Source of the DNA: Butyricicoccus pullicaecorum
Lineage (GTDB): Bacteria; Bacillota; Clostridia; Oscillospirales; Butyricicoccaceae
Direction: 5' to 3'
Assembly: GCA_018366195.1 (NCBI GenBank)
Contig: JAGZIN010000002.1
Location: 1-64,000, forward strand
Length of the DNA: 64,000 nt
Below the pieces are notes generated by a model. It saw only the letters and a list, made by a program, of their open reading frames with translations, was not told where the DNA came from and made no database searches. The translations under genes and the position numbers were made by a program. Positions within the stretch are counted from its first letter, which is position 1, and every line of letters starts with the position of its first letter. This document shows positions 1 to 7,274 of the stretch, in pieces.

Positions 1-59
1 GCTTCTTTATTATAGCAAAAGGAGTTTTTATTTCTTCATCTTCGGCAATAGCCTTTTTT

Positions 60-86
60 TGAACCACTCGCCTAGCGAGTGGTTTT
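60..86. repeat. Inverted repeat, possible terminator of an upstream gene
   Basis: AACCACTCGC and GCGAGTGGTTT form a near-perfect 10 bp hairpin with a 3-nt loop. No gene is visible between the window edge and here, so it may end a transcript that begins outside the window. Confidence 0.4.
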
Positions 87-96
87 ACATCACAAT

Positions 97-125
97 AAAA
101 AAGACACCACGAATGGTGTCTTTTT
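97..125 (-). terminator. Intrinsic terminator of the tRNA cluster
   Basis: AAAGACACCA / TGGTGTCTTT hairpin, followed on the minus strand by a T run, just downstream of the second tRNA-Tyr. Confidence 0.8.
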
Positions 126-128
126 GTT

Positions 129-213
129 TGGTGGGAGGTGATGGATTCGAACCATCGAAGTCATAGACGACAGATTTACAGTCTGTTCCCTTTGGCCACT
201 CGGGAAACCTCCC
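129..213 (-). tRNA. tRNA-Tyr (GTA), copy 2
   Basis: An 85-nt class II tRNA with a long variable arm. The anticodon loop contains GTA, the T-arm GGTTCGAATCC is intact and the 3' CCA is encoded. The sequence appears identical to the copy at 292-376. It is last in the Thr-Tyr-Tyr transcript. Confidence 0.96.
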
Positions 214-291
214 GTATCAACTTTTATAGATAGTTTGCCATCAAAACTGATGCAGAGAATAGAATAGATACCATACGGTATCTAAAGAAAA

Positions 292-376
292 TGGTGGGAG
301 GTGATGGATTCGAACCATCGAAGTCATAGACGACAGATTTACAGTCTGTTCCCTTTGGCCACTCGGGAAACCTCCC
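292..376 (-). tRNA. tRNA-Tyr (GTA), copy 1
   Basis: An 85-nt class II tRNA with GTA anticodon, long variable arm and encoded CCA. It looks like the duplicate partner of 129-213; the 5' flanks (ATCAACTTTT) are also shared, which suggests a recent tandem duplication. Confidence 0.96.
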
Positions 377-398
377 ATATCAACTTTTGTGATGAAAG

Positions 399-474
399 TG
401 GAGCTGGTGGACGGACTTGAACCCCCGACCTGCTGATTACAAATCAGCTGCTCTACCAACTGAGCTACACCAGC
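399..474 (-). tRNA. tRNA-Thr (TGT)
   Basis: A 76-nt cloverleaf. The anticodon stem CTGAT/ATCAG closes loop TTTGTAA, giving anticodon TGT. The T-arm GGTTCAAGTCC and encoded CCA are present. It is first in the three-tRNA transcript. Confidence 0.96.
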
Positions 475-525
475 ATCTTCATCTGAACACCGCTGTGCGA
501 ATGAATTAGCTCAGCGACGTGTATT

Positions 526-554
526 ATAATATCATGAAAAGCGCACTCTGTCAA
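526..554 (-). promoter_or_regulatory. Promoter of the tRNA cluster
   Basis: A consensus -35 TTGACA (549-554) and -10 TATTAT (526-531), 17 bp apart, on the minus strand about 50 bp upstream of tRNA-Thr. Confidence 0.7.
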
Positions 555-590
555 CAAGTTTTTGATAATTTCTCGAAAAAAATCAAAATA

Positions 591-1307
591 TCATTTGCCT
601 CGCTTGTCAGCAGATGGGCGTGCGGACTCCAAGGGCGTGATATGGTCTGCAACGGTTTGCAGCAGTGTCAGCATGGACGAGGACAGATTGGGAAAATTGC
701 GTGCCAAATCGGCGGGCTGGAGAGAAGGAAGCTGAAGCTCCTCGTGTTCCAATCCGAAGCCGCCCAGACCTTTTGCAGCCGCTCGGATACGCAGTTCACT
801 CAGGTTCATCTGTGCGTTGCACAGGCAGTCAAAGTGTTCGCTGGCTGTGCGGAATGCCTCCTCGACTCCGCTGGGGTCAGCAGCATAAAGGTAACGAAAG
901 ACCTTATAGATTGCCATGGACAAATAGGTTGCGATTTCCGAGGAAAGCTGCTCGGAGCCAGCCTTTTCGCAGATGTCAAACAGCAGGGCTGCGGCGTTGA
1001 CCACCAGACGGCGCTGGAGGAGGAAGGGGTTTTCCGGACTGGCAGAACCATCTGCGCAGGCATCGTGCAGTCTAGCTGCCGGCACAGAGGAACCGTCCCG
1101 TGCCATGGAGCGCCCCAGCAGATAGTCGCAGGATACACCATAGTAGTCCGCTGCACGCACAACAAAGCTAAGCCCGGGCTCACGCAGCCCGTTCTCATAG
1201 TGACTGAGCAACGCCTGCGATACGCCTAAGTCGGTTGCCGCGGTGCGTTGGCTTATTTTCTTTTCACGGCGCAGCAGCGCAAGGGTTCTGGAAAAGTCAC
1301 TTGCCAT
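591..1307 (-). CDS. XRE-family helix-turn-helix transcriptional regulator
   Basis: A 238-residue DNA-binding protein. Residues about 5-60 form a Cro/C1-type HTH (SQRTAATDLGVSQALLSHYE), ending in the YLLGRS motif common in stand-alone XRE regulators. The remaining ~170 residues have no domain I recognise and probably mediate oligomerisation or ligand sensing. The open frame extends to a TTG at 1316, but the GGAG Shine-Dalgarno sits 10 nt before the ATG at 1307, so that start was chosen. It lies alone between the tRNA promoter and folT. Target genes cannot be inferred. Confidence 0.85.
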   Translation of the reverse strand: MASDFSRTLALLRREKKISQRTAATDLGVSQALLSHYENGLREPGLSFVVRAADYYGVSCDYLLGRSMARDGSSVPAARLHDACADGSASPENPFLLQRRLVVNAAALLFDICEKAGSEQLSSEIATYLSMAIYKVFRYLYAADPSGVEEAFRTASEHFDCLCNAQMNLSELRIRAAAKGLGGFGLEHEELQLPSLQPADLARNFPNLSSSMLTLLQTVADHITPLESARPSADKRGK

Positions 1308-1440
1308 CTTTGTCAAACTCCGTCATAAAAGTATATATATTATACCCATATTATTACTATTTGTAAAGTGCTTCTTGACGAAAAAGGCGGAAAACAGCGC
1401 GAAAAATCCCCTGAAAACCGGAATCAGGGGATTTATTGGT

Positions 1441-2013
1441 TCAGGAATTGACAGAGCCTGAAAATACTCTCCGGAATTGGCGAAGCACAACATTTGCTAC
1501 TATCCACAGCAGGGTAACCTCAAAGGGTAGTAGAAGGAGGTTTTTCATGAGTCTGCCGGGAAGCGGTCCTAAGAAGCCTTTTTTTAAGAGTATGGCACTC
1601 CATAAGGTATTGAGCAGGATATTGCAGAAAAAATTCACACTCAGCTTTGCGCCGATGCAGCGGACAACAGAAGGACGTTCCTTGTATAGCCACAGACCAT
1701 AGAGCAGACCGCCTGCGACGGCAGTCAGGGTATAGCCAGGAAAGTATCCGCTGGGATTGTTGGGGCTGAGCAGAAAGCCGAGGACATCGGTGCAAAATCC
1801 GGTCATCATACCAACAGCAGGTCCGTAGAGCATACCAACCGAGGCGTTGCACACAAAGCCGATCGAGATGCGTGTTTCCGGCGTGATATAGATTTTCAGT
1901 CCGGCGAGGTCAAAGACCAGATTGAGTGCAATGAGCATGGCTGTGATAACCAATGTGCGCGGGGATTTGAGTTCGTCAAGGGAGCGGCGAAATACATTTT
2001 TTTGTTTTTCCAT
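1441..2013 (-). CDS. folT: Folate ECF transporter S component (FolT-like)
   Basis: A 190-residue, very hydrophobic protein with about five to six membrane segments, the size of an ECF-type vitamin-binding S component. It would capture folate at the membrane and dock on a shared EcfAA'T energising module, which is not in this window. The substrate is supported by a tetrahydrofolate riboswitch in its 5' leader. The start is the ATG at 2013, preceded by GGAGG with 8-nt spacing; an upstream in-frame ATG at 2043 has no ribosome binding site. It is transcribed alone. Confidence 0.88.
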   Translation of the reverse strand: MEKQKNVFRRSLDELKSPRTLVITAMLIALNLVFDLAGLKIYITPETRISIGFVCNASVGMLYGPAVGMMTGFCTDVLGFLLSPNNPSGYFPGYTLTAVAGGLLYGLWLYKERPSVVRCIGAKLSVNFFCNILLNTLWSAILLKKGFLGPLPGRLMKNLLLLPFEVTLLWIVANVVLRQFRRVFSGSVNS

Positions 2014-2018
2014 AAAAA

Positions 2019-2060
2019 ATACCTCCAGAAAATTTGAATGCACGCATTTTCAAGAGGTAT
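2019..2060 (-). promoter_or_regulatory. Candidate Shine-Dalgarno-sequestering pair of the folT leader
   Basis: On the folT mRNA, ATACCTC (2054-2060) is perfectly complementary to GAGGTAT (2019-2025), which contains the folT Shine-Dalgarno. The ATACCTC segment can alternatively join a local hairpin (TTTCAGAG with CTCTTGAAA) right after the riboswitch. These alternatives would make a translational expression platform. Confidence 0.5.
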
Positions 2061-2079
2061 CACCGCTCTGAAATTGTGT

Positions 2080-2180
2080 GCAGCGGGATGCGACCGCTGT
2101 ACCGCAGGAAAAATCCTTCCTTTCGTCTGTCAGACAACTCCCCGTTCTGACAGCACTTCACGCACAGCAATCTACTCTGC
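2080..2180 (-). ncRNA. Tetrahydrofolate (THF) riboswitch
   Basis: Read on the minus strand, the leader carries the conserved blocks of the THF (folT) riboswitch in order: GAGTAGAT, GCGTGAAGTG, a CTGTCAG/CTGACAG stem, ACGAA, GCGGT, GGTCGCATCC and a closing GCAG/CTGC helix. It lies between a strong promoter and folT, the usual place for this class. It should reduce FolT expression when reduced folates are plentiful. Confidence 0.88.
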
Positions 2181-2191
2181 TTTTCTATCTT

Positions 2192-2219
2192 ATTGTAGTC
2201 CATATCCTGCGTTTGTCAA
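2192..2219 (-). promoter_or_regulatory. Promoter of the folT transcript
   Basis: TTGACA (2214-2219) and TACAAT (2192-2197), 16 bp apart on the minus strand, just upstream of the THF riboswitch. Confidence 0.75.
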
Positions 2220-2281
2220 GAAAAATTCTTCATCTGTTTCTTGGTTGACCGTTGGTTGACCCTTGGCAGACCCAGACGAGG

Positions 2282-2305
2282 ATAGGATAGAATAGGATAG
2301 AATAG
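2282..2305. repeat. Short direct repeat TAGGATAGAA x2
   Basis: Two tandem copies of a 10-nt unit followed by a partial third. Each contains TAGAAT, which resembles a -10 box on the plus strand with TTGGCA at 2263-2268 upstream. It may be part of the promoter for the EamA transporter. Confidence 0.4.
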
Positions 2306-2309
2306 GTTA

Positions 2310-2417
2310 GTTCAGGCGAGGGAAGGAGAGGCGCTCAAAAGCAGCGCCCCAAAACCGAAGCACCGTTTTTGCGATTTCGCAAAGAATATTTTCGATATTG
2401 GTTTTGGAAGGCTGAAC
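2310..2417 (+). ncRNA. Unrecognised structured leader upstream of the EamA transporter
   Basis: An outer helix GTTCAG (2310-2315) / CTGAAC (2412-2417) encloses a GGCGCT/AGCGCC hairpin and an 8-bp helix CCAAAACC (2349-2356) / GGTTTTGG (2400-2407). The latter contains two further hairpins, TTTGCG/CGCAAA (2368-2383) and AATAT/ATATT (2385-2399), the second stacking directly on the 8-bp helix. I do not recognise a known riboswitch class. No poly-T terminator follows. Confidence 0.5.
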
Positions 2418-2490
2418 AAAACAAGCTAGTCAGGGTATGGAATACATGGTATCATAGAACAGAACAGAAAATCATTTTAGGAGGTTGGTT

Positions 2491-3357
2491 ATGAATCTCA
2501 GCAACAAAACGAAAGGAATCCTGTTGATTCTGTGTTCGGCGTTCTGCTTTGCGCTCATGAATGTTTTTGTGCGGTTGGCAGGCGATTTGCCGTCCATGCA
2601 GAAAAGCTTTTTCCGCAATGCGGTTGCGCTGGTGTTTGCAATCCTTGTGCTGCTGCGTGAACGCGGAGACTTTATCTGGAAAAAGGGAAATCTGCCGCTG
2701 CTGCTTGTGCGTGCAGGCTTTGGCACCATTGGAATCCTGTGCAATTATTATGCAATTGACCATCTGCTGCTATCCGATGCCTCGATGCTCAACAAGCTTT
2801 CCCCCTTTGCGGCAATCCTGTTTTCGTTTTGGTTTTTGCATGAACGGGTCACGCTGGTGCAGGCGCTTGGCATTTGCAGCGCCTTTGTCGGTGCGCTGTG
2901 CATCATTAAGCCGAGCTTTGATTTGACGGCGTTTTTTCCTGCCCTCATGGGACTGTGCGGCGGCATCTGTGCAGGGGCAGCCTATACCGCGGTGCGTGCC
3001 CTTACAAAGCGCGGAGAGAACAGTGCCTATATTGTGTGTTTCTTTTCCGGCTTTTCCTGTCTGGTGCTGGTGCCGTGGCTGCTGCTCTATGCCGAACCGA
3101 TGACGGGAACACAGCTCTTGATGCTGTTGGGGGCAGGATTGGCTGCTGCTGGCGGACAGTTTTCCATTACCGCGGCCTATGCCCATGCACCCGCGCGTGA
3201 AATTTCTGTGTTCGATTATTCACAAGTGATTTTTGCTGCTGTTTTGGGTTTTCTTCTGTTTGGGCAGATTCCGGATTGTCTCAGCGTGTTGGGATATTGT
3301 ATCATTTGCAGCGTATCTGTTGCGATGTTCCTCTATAACCGCAAACAGCCTGCATAA
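2491..3357 (+). CDS. EamA/DMT-superfamily transporter
   Basis: A 288-residue, ten-helix membrane protein made of two EamA repeats (roughly residues 5-140 and 150-283), typical of drug/metabolite transporters (small-metabolite exporters or importers). Substrate cannot be assigned from sequence. The start is the ATG at 2491, with GGAGG six bases upstream; the two extra in-frame codons before it begin with TTG and are less likely. It is a single gene behind a ~110-nt structured leader, which hints at ligand- or ion-responsive control, and it ends at a bidirectional terminator shared with trpB2. Confidence 0.88.
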   Translation: MNLSNKTKGILLILCSAFCFALMNVFVRLAGDLPSMQKSFFRNAVALVFAILVLLRERGDFIWKKGNLPLLLVRAGFGTIGILCNYYAIDHLLLSDASMLNKLSPFAAILFSFWFLHERVTLVQALGICSAFVGALCIIKPSFDLTAFFPALMGLCGGICAGAAYTAVRALTKRGENSAYIVCFFSGFSCLVLVPWLLLYAEPMTGTQLLMLLGAGLAAAGGQFSITAAYAHAPAREISVFDYSQVIFAAVLGFLLFGQIPDCLSVLGYCIICSVSVAMFLYNRKQPA

Positions 3358-3389
3358 AAAAAGGGTGCATCGGTTTTCGATGCACCCTT
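3356..3389. terminator. Bidirectional intrinsic terminator
   Basis: AAGGGTGCATCG / CGATGCACCCTT, a perfect 12-bp stem with a 5-nt loop. It is A-rich on the left, so it gives a T run on the minus strand and serves both convergent genes. Confidence 0.85.
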
Positions 3390-3419
3390 GATTTCTCGCC
3401 GCATAAGAAGTGGTTTCCG

Positions 3420-4799
3420 TTATGGATTCTGTGGGAGGCTGGGCAGAGAATCAAAGCCCTGCTGTAACTCTGCATCGGTGGGAATATGGTCCTGCATTGT
3501 GCCGTTGAGATAGTTTTCGTAGGCAAACATGTCAAAGTATCCGGTGCCCGTCAGACCAAAGAGAATGGTTTTGGATTCTCCGGATTCCTTGCAGCGCAGC
3601 GCTTCGTCGATTACGGCGCGGATTGCATGGGCAGATTCCGGTGCGGGCAGAATGGTTTCCCGCTTTGCGAACAGAACGGCTGCCTCAAATACACGGGACT
3701 GTTCATAAGCGGCTGCTTCCATATATCCATCATGATAGAGTTTGGAGAGAATGGGACTCATGCCGTGATAGCGCAGACCGCCTGCGTGATTGGCGGAGGG
3801 GATAAAGCCGGAGCCAAGCGTATACATACGGGACAGCGGTGTGACCTTGCCGGTATCACAGAAATCATACGCATATTTGCCGCGTGTCAGAGACGGACAG
3901 GACGCGGGCTCTGCTGCGAGGATACGCGGGTTTCGAAGCCCGCGCAGCTTGTCTGCCATAAAGGGGCCAATCAGACCGCCGAGATTGGAGCCGCCGCCCG
4001 CACAGCCAATGACGATATCGGGGTATTCTCCAAGCTGTTCCATTGCGGTTTTGGTTTCCAGTCCGATAATGGATTGATGCAGCAGAACCTGATTGAGTAC
4101 CGAACCCAGCACATAGCGCTTGCTGCCGCCGCTCTGTATCGCAGCCTCCACCGCTTCCGAAATGGCACAGCCAAGGCTTCCGGTCGTGTTCGGGGTCTGT
4201 GCTAAAATCTGTTGACCGATTTGGGTGGTCATGGAGGGAGAAGGGGTAATGGACGCATCAAAGACACGCATGACCGATTTGCGGAAAGGCTTTTGTTCAT
4301 ACGAGCATTTGACCATAAAGACATCACAGGTCAGCCCAAAATAGCTGCAAGCCTCGCTCAGTGCCGTGCCCCACTGACCGGCACCGGTTTCCGTAGTCAC
4401 ACCGGAAAGCCCCTGCTGCTTGGCGTAGTATGCCTGCGCAATGGCAGAGTTGAGCTTGTGTGAGCCGGAAGTATTATTACCCTCGAATTTATAGTAGATT
4501 TTTGCGGGGGTATCCAGCGCTTTTTCGAGCGCATAGGCACGAATCAGAGGAGAGGGGCGGTACATTTTATAAATTTCCTGAATTTCTTCCGGAATGTCTA
4601 TGAATTCCGTGGTGTTGTCCAGCTCCTGCCGCGCCAGTTCTTCACAGAAAATCGGGGAGAGGTCACGTTCCGTAATGGGCTTTCCGGTCGCAGGGTGCAG
4701 CATGGGGTCGGGCTGCTCAGGCATCACGGCGCGCAGGTTGAACCACTGCTTGGGAAGCTGTTCTTCGGTGAGATAGAGACGATGTGGAATTTTAGACAT
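3420..4799 (-). CDS. trpB: TrpB2-type tryptophan synthase beta chain
   Basis: A 459-residue PLP enzyme that makes tryptophan from indole and serine. The PLP lysine lies in SGSHKLNSA (K115) and the phosphate-binding glycine loop is GCAGGGSNLGG. The length and N-terminus fit the TrpB2 (stand-alone) subfamily rather than ~400-residue TrpB1. No trpA or other trp gene is adjacent, so it probably works on free indole. The start has AAGGAG 10 bases upstream. Regulation by a tRNA-Trp T-box in the leader independently confirms the tryptophan role. Confidence 0.93.
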   Translation of the reverse strand: MSKIPHRLYLTEEQLPKQWFNLRAVMPEQPDPMLHPATGKPITERDLSPIFCEELARQELDNTTEFIDIPEEIQEIYKMYRPSPLIRAYALEKALDTPAKIYYKFEGNNTSGSHKLNSAIAQAYYAKQQGLSGVTTETGAGQWGTALSEACSYFGLTCDVFMVKCSYEQKPFRKSVMRVFDASITPSPSMTTQIGQQILAQTPNTTGSLGCAISEAVEAAIQSGGSKRYVLGSVLNQVLLHQSIIGLETKTAMEQLGEYPDIVIGCAGGGSNLGGLIGPFMADKLRGLRNPRILAAEPASCPSLTRGKYAYDFCDTGKVTPLSRMYTLGSGFIPSANHAGGLRYHGMSPILSKLYHDGYMEAAAYEQSRVFEAAVLFAKRETILPAPESAHAIRAVIDEALRCKESGESKTILFGLTGTGYFDMFAYENYLNGTMQDHIPTDAELQQGFDSLPSLPQNP

Positions 4800-4832
4800 G
4801 GTTTACACACTCCTTTTACGTTGTGGGGAAAA

Positions 4833-4878
4833 GAAAAAGCCTTTGTCCCCAAGAAAGATTTCTCTGGGACAAAGGCTT
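4833..4878 (-). terminator. T-box-controlled terminator
   Basis: AAGCCTTTGTCCC / GGGACAAAGGCTT, a 13-bp hairpin followed on the minus strand by TTTTTC, just after the T-box core and upstream of trpB2. Confidence 0.9.
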
Positions 4879-5127
4879 GTGAAAACCTCTGCGGTGCCAC
4901 CCAAATTGACGAAAAAATACGTCCACTCATTTTGCAGCCGAACCAACGAATGCAAACTCCCTGGATAACGGGTGGAGATCCCGTCGCACTACTGAGACAT
5001 GATGTCTGTTCGCTATGCCCTCAGAAGCCCATTCGCCAAGCTGCTGTTTGCCGCGCTCTCACCTGCCGCGGCTCTCTGGAAAACCTCAGATTCTTGGGTA
5101 CTCTTCTTCTTCAACGGTTTATTGCTT
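4833..5127 (-). ncRNA. T-box riboswitch, tRNA-Trp (UGG specifier)
   Basis: The T-box core GGGTGGCACCGCAG is at 4889-4902 (minus strand). Stem I elements AGTA, AGAGAG and GGTGAGAG precede the specifier loop, which reads GAATGGGCTTCTGAG. The codon at 5031-5029 is UGG, so uncharged tRNA-Trp should stabilise the antiterminator and allow trpB2 transcription. Confidence 0.92.
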
Positions 5128-5133
5128 TAGTCA

Positions 5134-5162
5134 AGTGTAATACAGCAAAGAGGCTTTGTCAA
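5134..5162 (-). promoter_or_regulatory. Promoter of the T-box/trpB2 transcript
   Basis: TTGACA (5157-5162) and TACACT (5134-5139) with a 17-bp spacer on the minus strand, placing the start near 5127, just before stem I. Confidence 0.65.
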
Positions 5163-5185
5163 GTTATTTTTTTGGGGAGGCAATA

Positions 5186-5214
5186 AAAAAAGGAACTGCA
5201 TTCGCAGTTCCTTT
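5186..5214 (-). terminator. Terminator of tRNA-Pro
   Basis: GGAACTGC / GCAGTTCC hairpin followed on the minus strand by seven T residues, directly downstream of tRNA-Pro(CGG). Confidence 0.8.
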
Positions 5215-5218
5215 TCAA

Positions 5219-5295
5219 TGGTCGAGGTGACAGGATTCGAACCTGCGGCCTCTTCGTCCCGAACGAAGCGCTCTACCAAGCTGAGCCACACCTCG
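5219..5295 (-). tRNA. tRNA-Pro (CGG)
   Basis: A 77-nt cloverleaf with anticodon stem CTTCG/CGAAG, loop TTCGGGA (anticodon CGG), T-arm GGTTCGAATCC and encoded CCA. Confidence 0.95.
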
Positions 5296-5466
5296 ATTTT
5301 GGTACGCTGTTTGTTGACAGCTTCTTTATTATATCGGCTGACACCGCTTTTGTCAACGGTATTTTTGAAAAAAATGAAATTTTTTCAAAAGCACATATCC
5401 CATCTCTCGAGGTGCATAGAGATACAGTGTGTGCAGCGAGTCTGTATGCTGGAGCAAGAGGAAAGG

Positions 5467-6096
5467 GTGTGGGACGATTTGAAACAGGGAAGCTTATGTG
5501 TACTGCTTGCGCTTTGTCTCAGCGGCTGCGGCAAATCCGTGCCGCCAGCTGGAGAAACCGTGCGCGGACATTTTGAGGACTTGCAGGCGGCACAGATGCA
5601 GGTTAAAATTTTATGCGATTTTGGACAATCTGCGCTGGAATACCGCGTCGATTACGAGTATAATAAAGAGGATAACGATTTGCTGACAGTGACCGAGCCG
5701 CAATCCATTGCCGGCGTACAGGTGGAAATTGCCGGACAGCAGGATTTTACCCTGCAATATCAGGACGCCGCGCTGGAGTTTGGGCGCGATGCGGTTTCGG
5801 GGCTGACACCGGTGGACGCCATTGCCGCCTTGCTGTATGACCTGTATACGGGAGAGCCAACCGAAATTGGCAAGGATACCATAGATGGAGTGCAGGCAGT
5901 CAGCCTGCATTATGAAACCATGGACGTGTGTCCCGAAATTTCCAAAACCGTCTGGCTGGAGCCGAATACCATGACACCGCTGTGCGCCGAGCTGTACTGT
6001 GACGGGCAAAAGCGGGTGACACTGTTTTTTGAGCAATTCGAGCAGAAGGAGAGCAAACATGGGAATGAACCAGAATCGCGCTTGGGCGGAAATTGA
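5467..6096 (+). CDS. LolA-fold lipoprotein of the YdcC/GerS type
   Basis: A 209-residue lipoprotein. A short N-terminus leads into a hydrophobic stretch and lipobox LCLSGC, so it is predicted to be diacylated and anchored outside the cytoplasmic membrane. The rest is soluble, with no catalytic motif. Assignment rests partly on gene order: in Bacillus subtilis ydcC, and in Clostridioides difficile gerS, a LolA-like lipoprotein sits directly upstream of alanine racemase. GerS is needed for spore cortex breakdown. The GTG at 5467 has AGAGG upstream; a TTG at 5479 is an alternative. It overlaps the racemase gene by 38 bp. Confidence 0.65.
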   Translation: MWDDLKQGSLCVLLALCLSGCGKSVPPAGETVRGHFEDLQAAQMQVKILCDFGQSALEYRVDYEYNKEDNDLLTVTEPQSIAGVQVEIAGQQDFTLQYQDAALEFGRDAVSGLTPVDAIAALLYDLYTGEPTEIGKDTIDGVQAVSLHYETMDVCPEISKTVWLEPNTMTPLCAELYCDGQKRVTLFFEQFEQKESKHGNEPESRLGGN

Positions 6097-7183
6097 TTTG
6101 TCTGCGCTCGAGCATAATTTTGATGTGATACAAAAGCACGCAGATCGTCCGGTGCTGTGTATCGTCAAGGCAAATGCCTATGGACATGGGGCGGTTCCGG
6201 TGGCGCATTGTCTGGAACGGCGCGGTGCGGCATATTTTGGCGTTGCCACCGGAGACGAAGCGCTGGAGCTGCGTGCGGCTGGCGTCCGTGCCCCAATCTT
6301 GATTTTGGGCTATGTCGATGAAGCCGATATGCCGGCGGTTGTGCGGCATGACATCACCGTACCCATCTATGACCGCGAAACGGCAGAACTGTTTTCCAAG
6401 GCGGCTTGTGCAGAGGGGAAGCCGATTAAGGTTCATTTTACATTGGATACAGGTATGTCACGGTTGGGATTTCCGGCGCATCATACACAGCAAACCATTG
6501 AAACGCTTTTGGAGATTGCCAAGCTGCCCGGGCTGCAGGTCGATGGTGCCTTTACCCATTTTGCCGTTGCCGATACGGCATCGGAGCAGGATACTGCGTT
6601 CACAAGGCAGCAGCTTGCGCTGTTTCGCGCGGTCTGCGATGGACTGGAGCAGGCAGGGCTTGCCATTCCAATCAAGCACTGTGCCAACAGCGGCGGTGTG
6701 GTGCAGTATGCAGACAGCTATCTGGATATGGTGCGCGCGGGGATTATCCTCTATGGCTATCAGCCCGACCCCAGCAATCCGGTACGCATCGGCGTGCGTC
6801 CGGTCATGACCGTCAAAACCCATGTGGTACAGGTGCGGGAGCTGGAGGCAGGGCGGCTCGTCAGTTATGGCTGTACCTACAAAACCGAGGAGCCCATTCG
6901 TGAGGCGGTGGTTGCCATTGGCTATGCAGATGGCTTTCTGCGTGCAGGCTCAGGAAAGGCATCTGTTGTGATTGATGGGCAGGCGGTGCCGGTCATTGGA
7001 CGTGTGTGCATGGATATGCTGATGGTACGTCTGCCTGCACAGGTGCGGGCGGCGCGTGGAGACATCGTCACGGTTTTTGGTGATGCGGCGGTGACGGCAG
7101 AAACGCTGGCGCAGGCGGCAGGTACCATTTCCTATGAGGTGCTGTGTGCGGTTTCCCACCGAATCCCGCGCGTCTATCTGTAA
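6059..7183 (+). CDS. alr: Alanine racemase
   Basis: A 374-residue fold-type III PLP enzyme that interconverts L- and D-alanine for peptidoglycan. The N-terminal barrel carries the PLP lysine in VKANAYGHG (K37), and the C-terminal beta domain has the Y-containing SYGCTYKTEEP segment that supplies the second catalytic base, plus the CMD(M) motif. The start is the ATG at 6059 with AAGGAG 8 bases upstream; an earlier in-frame ATG at 6029 has no ribosome binding site. The overlap with the lipoprotein gene and 91-bp gap to mazF suggest one operon. Confidence 0.95.
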   Translation: MGMNQNRAWAEIDLSALEHNFDVIQKHADRPVLCIVKANAYGHGAVPVAHCLERRGAAYFGVATGDEALELRAAGVRAPILILGYVDEADMPAVVRHDITVPIYDRETAELFSKAACAEGKPIKVHFTLDTGMSRLGFPAHHTQQTIETLLEIAKLPGLQVDGAFTHFAVADTASEQDTAFTRQQLALFRAVCDGLEQAGLAIPIKHCANSGGVVQYADSYLDMVRAGIILYGYQPDPSNPVRIGVRPVMTVKTHVVQVRELEAGRLVSYGCTYKTEEPIREAVVAIGYADGFLRAGSGKASVVIDGQAVPVIGRVCMDMLMVRLPAQVRAARGDIVTVFGDAAVTAETLAQAAGTISYEVLCAVSHRIPRVYL

Positions 7184-7274
7184 AAAAAATTTTTACCTCT
7201 CTGCAGTTATATCCCGTCTCAATTCGGGGAAAATAGGATTGTAAGATTCCGATGGAACATGCAGGAGGTATGAC

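Noticed and set aside
519..1229. 236-residue plus-strand open frame opposite the XRE gene
   Set aside because: It is the antisense shadow of the XRE coding region, with no ribosome binding site and an implausible composition.
7184..7274. A short MazE antitoxin hidden between alr and mazF
   Set aside because: Only 91 bp are available, there is no open frame with a ribosome binding site there, and an antitoxin needs at least ~60 codons.
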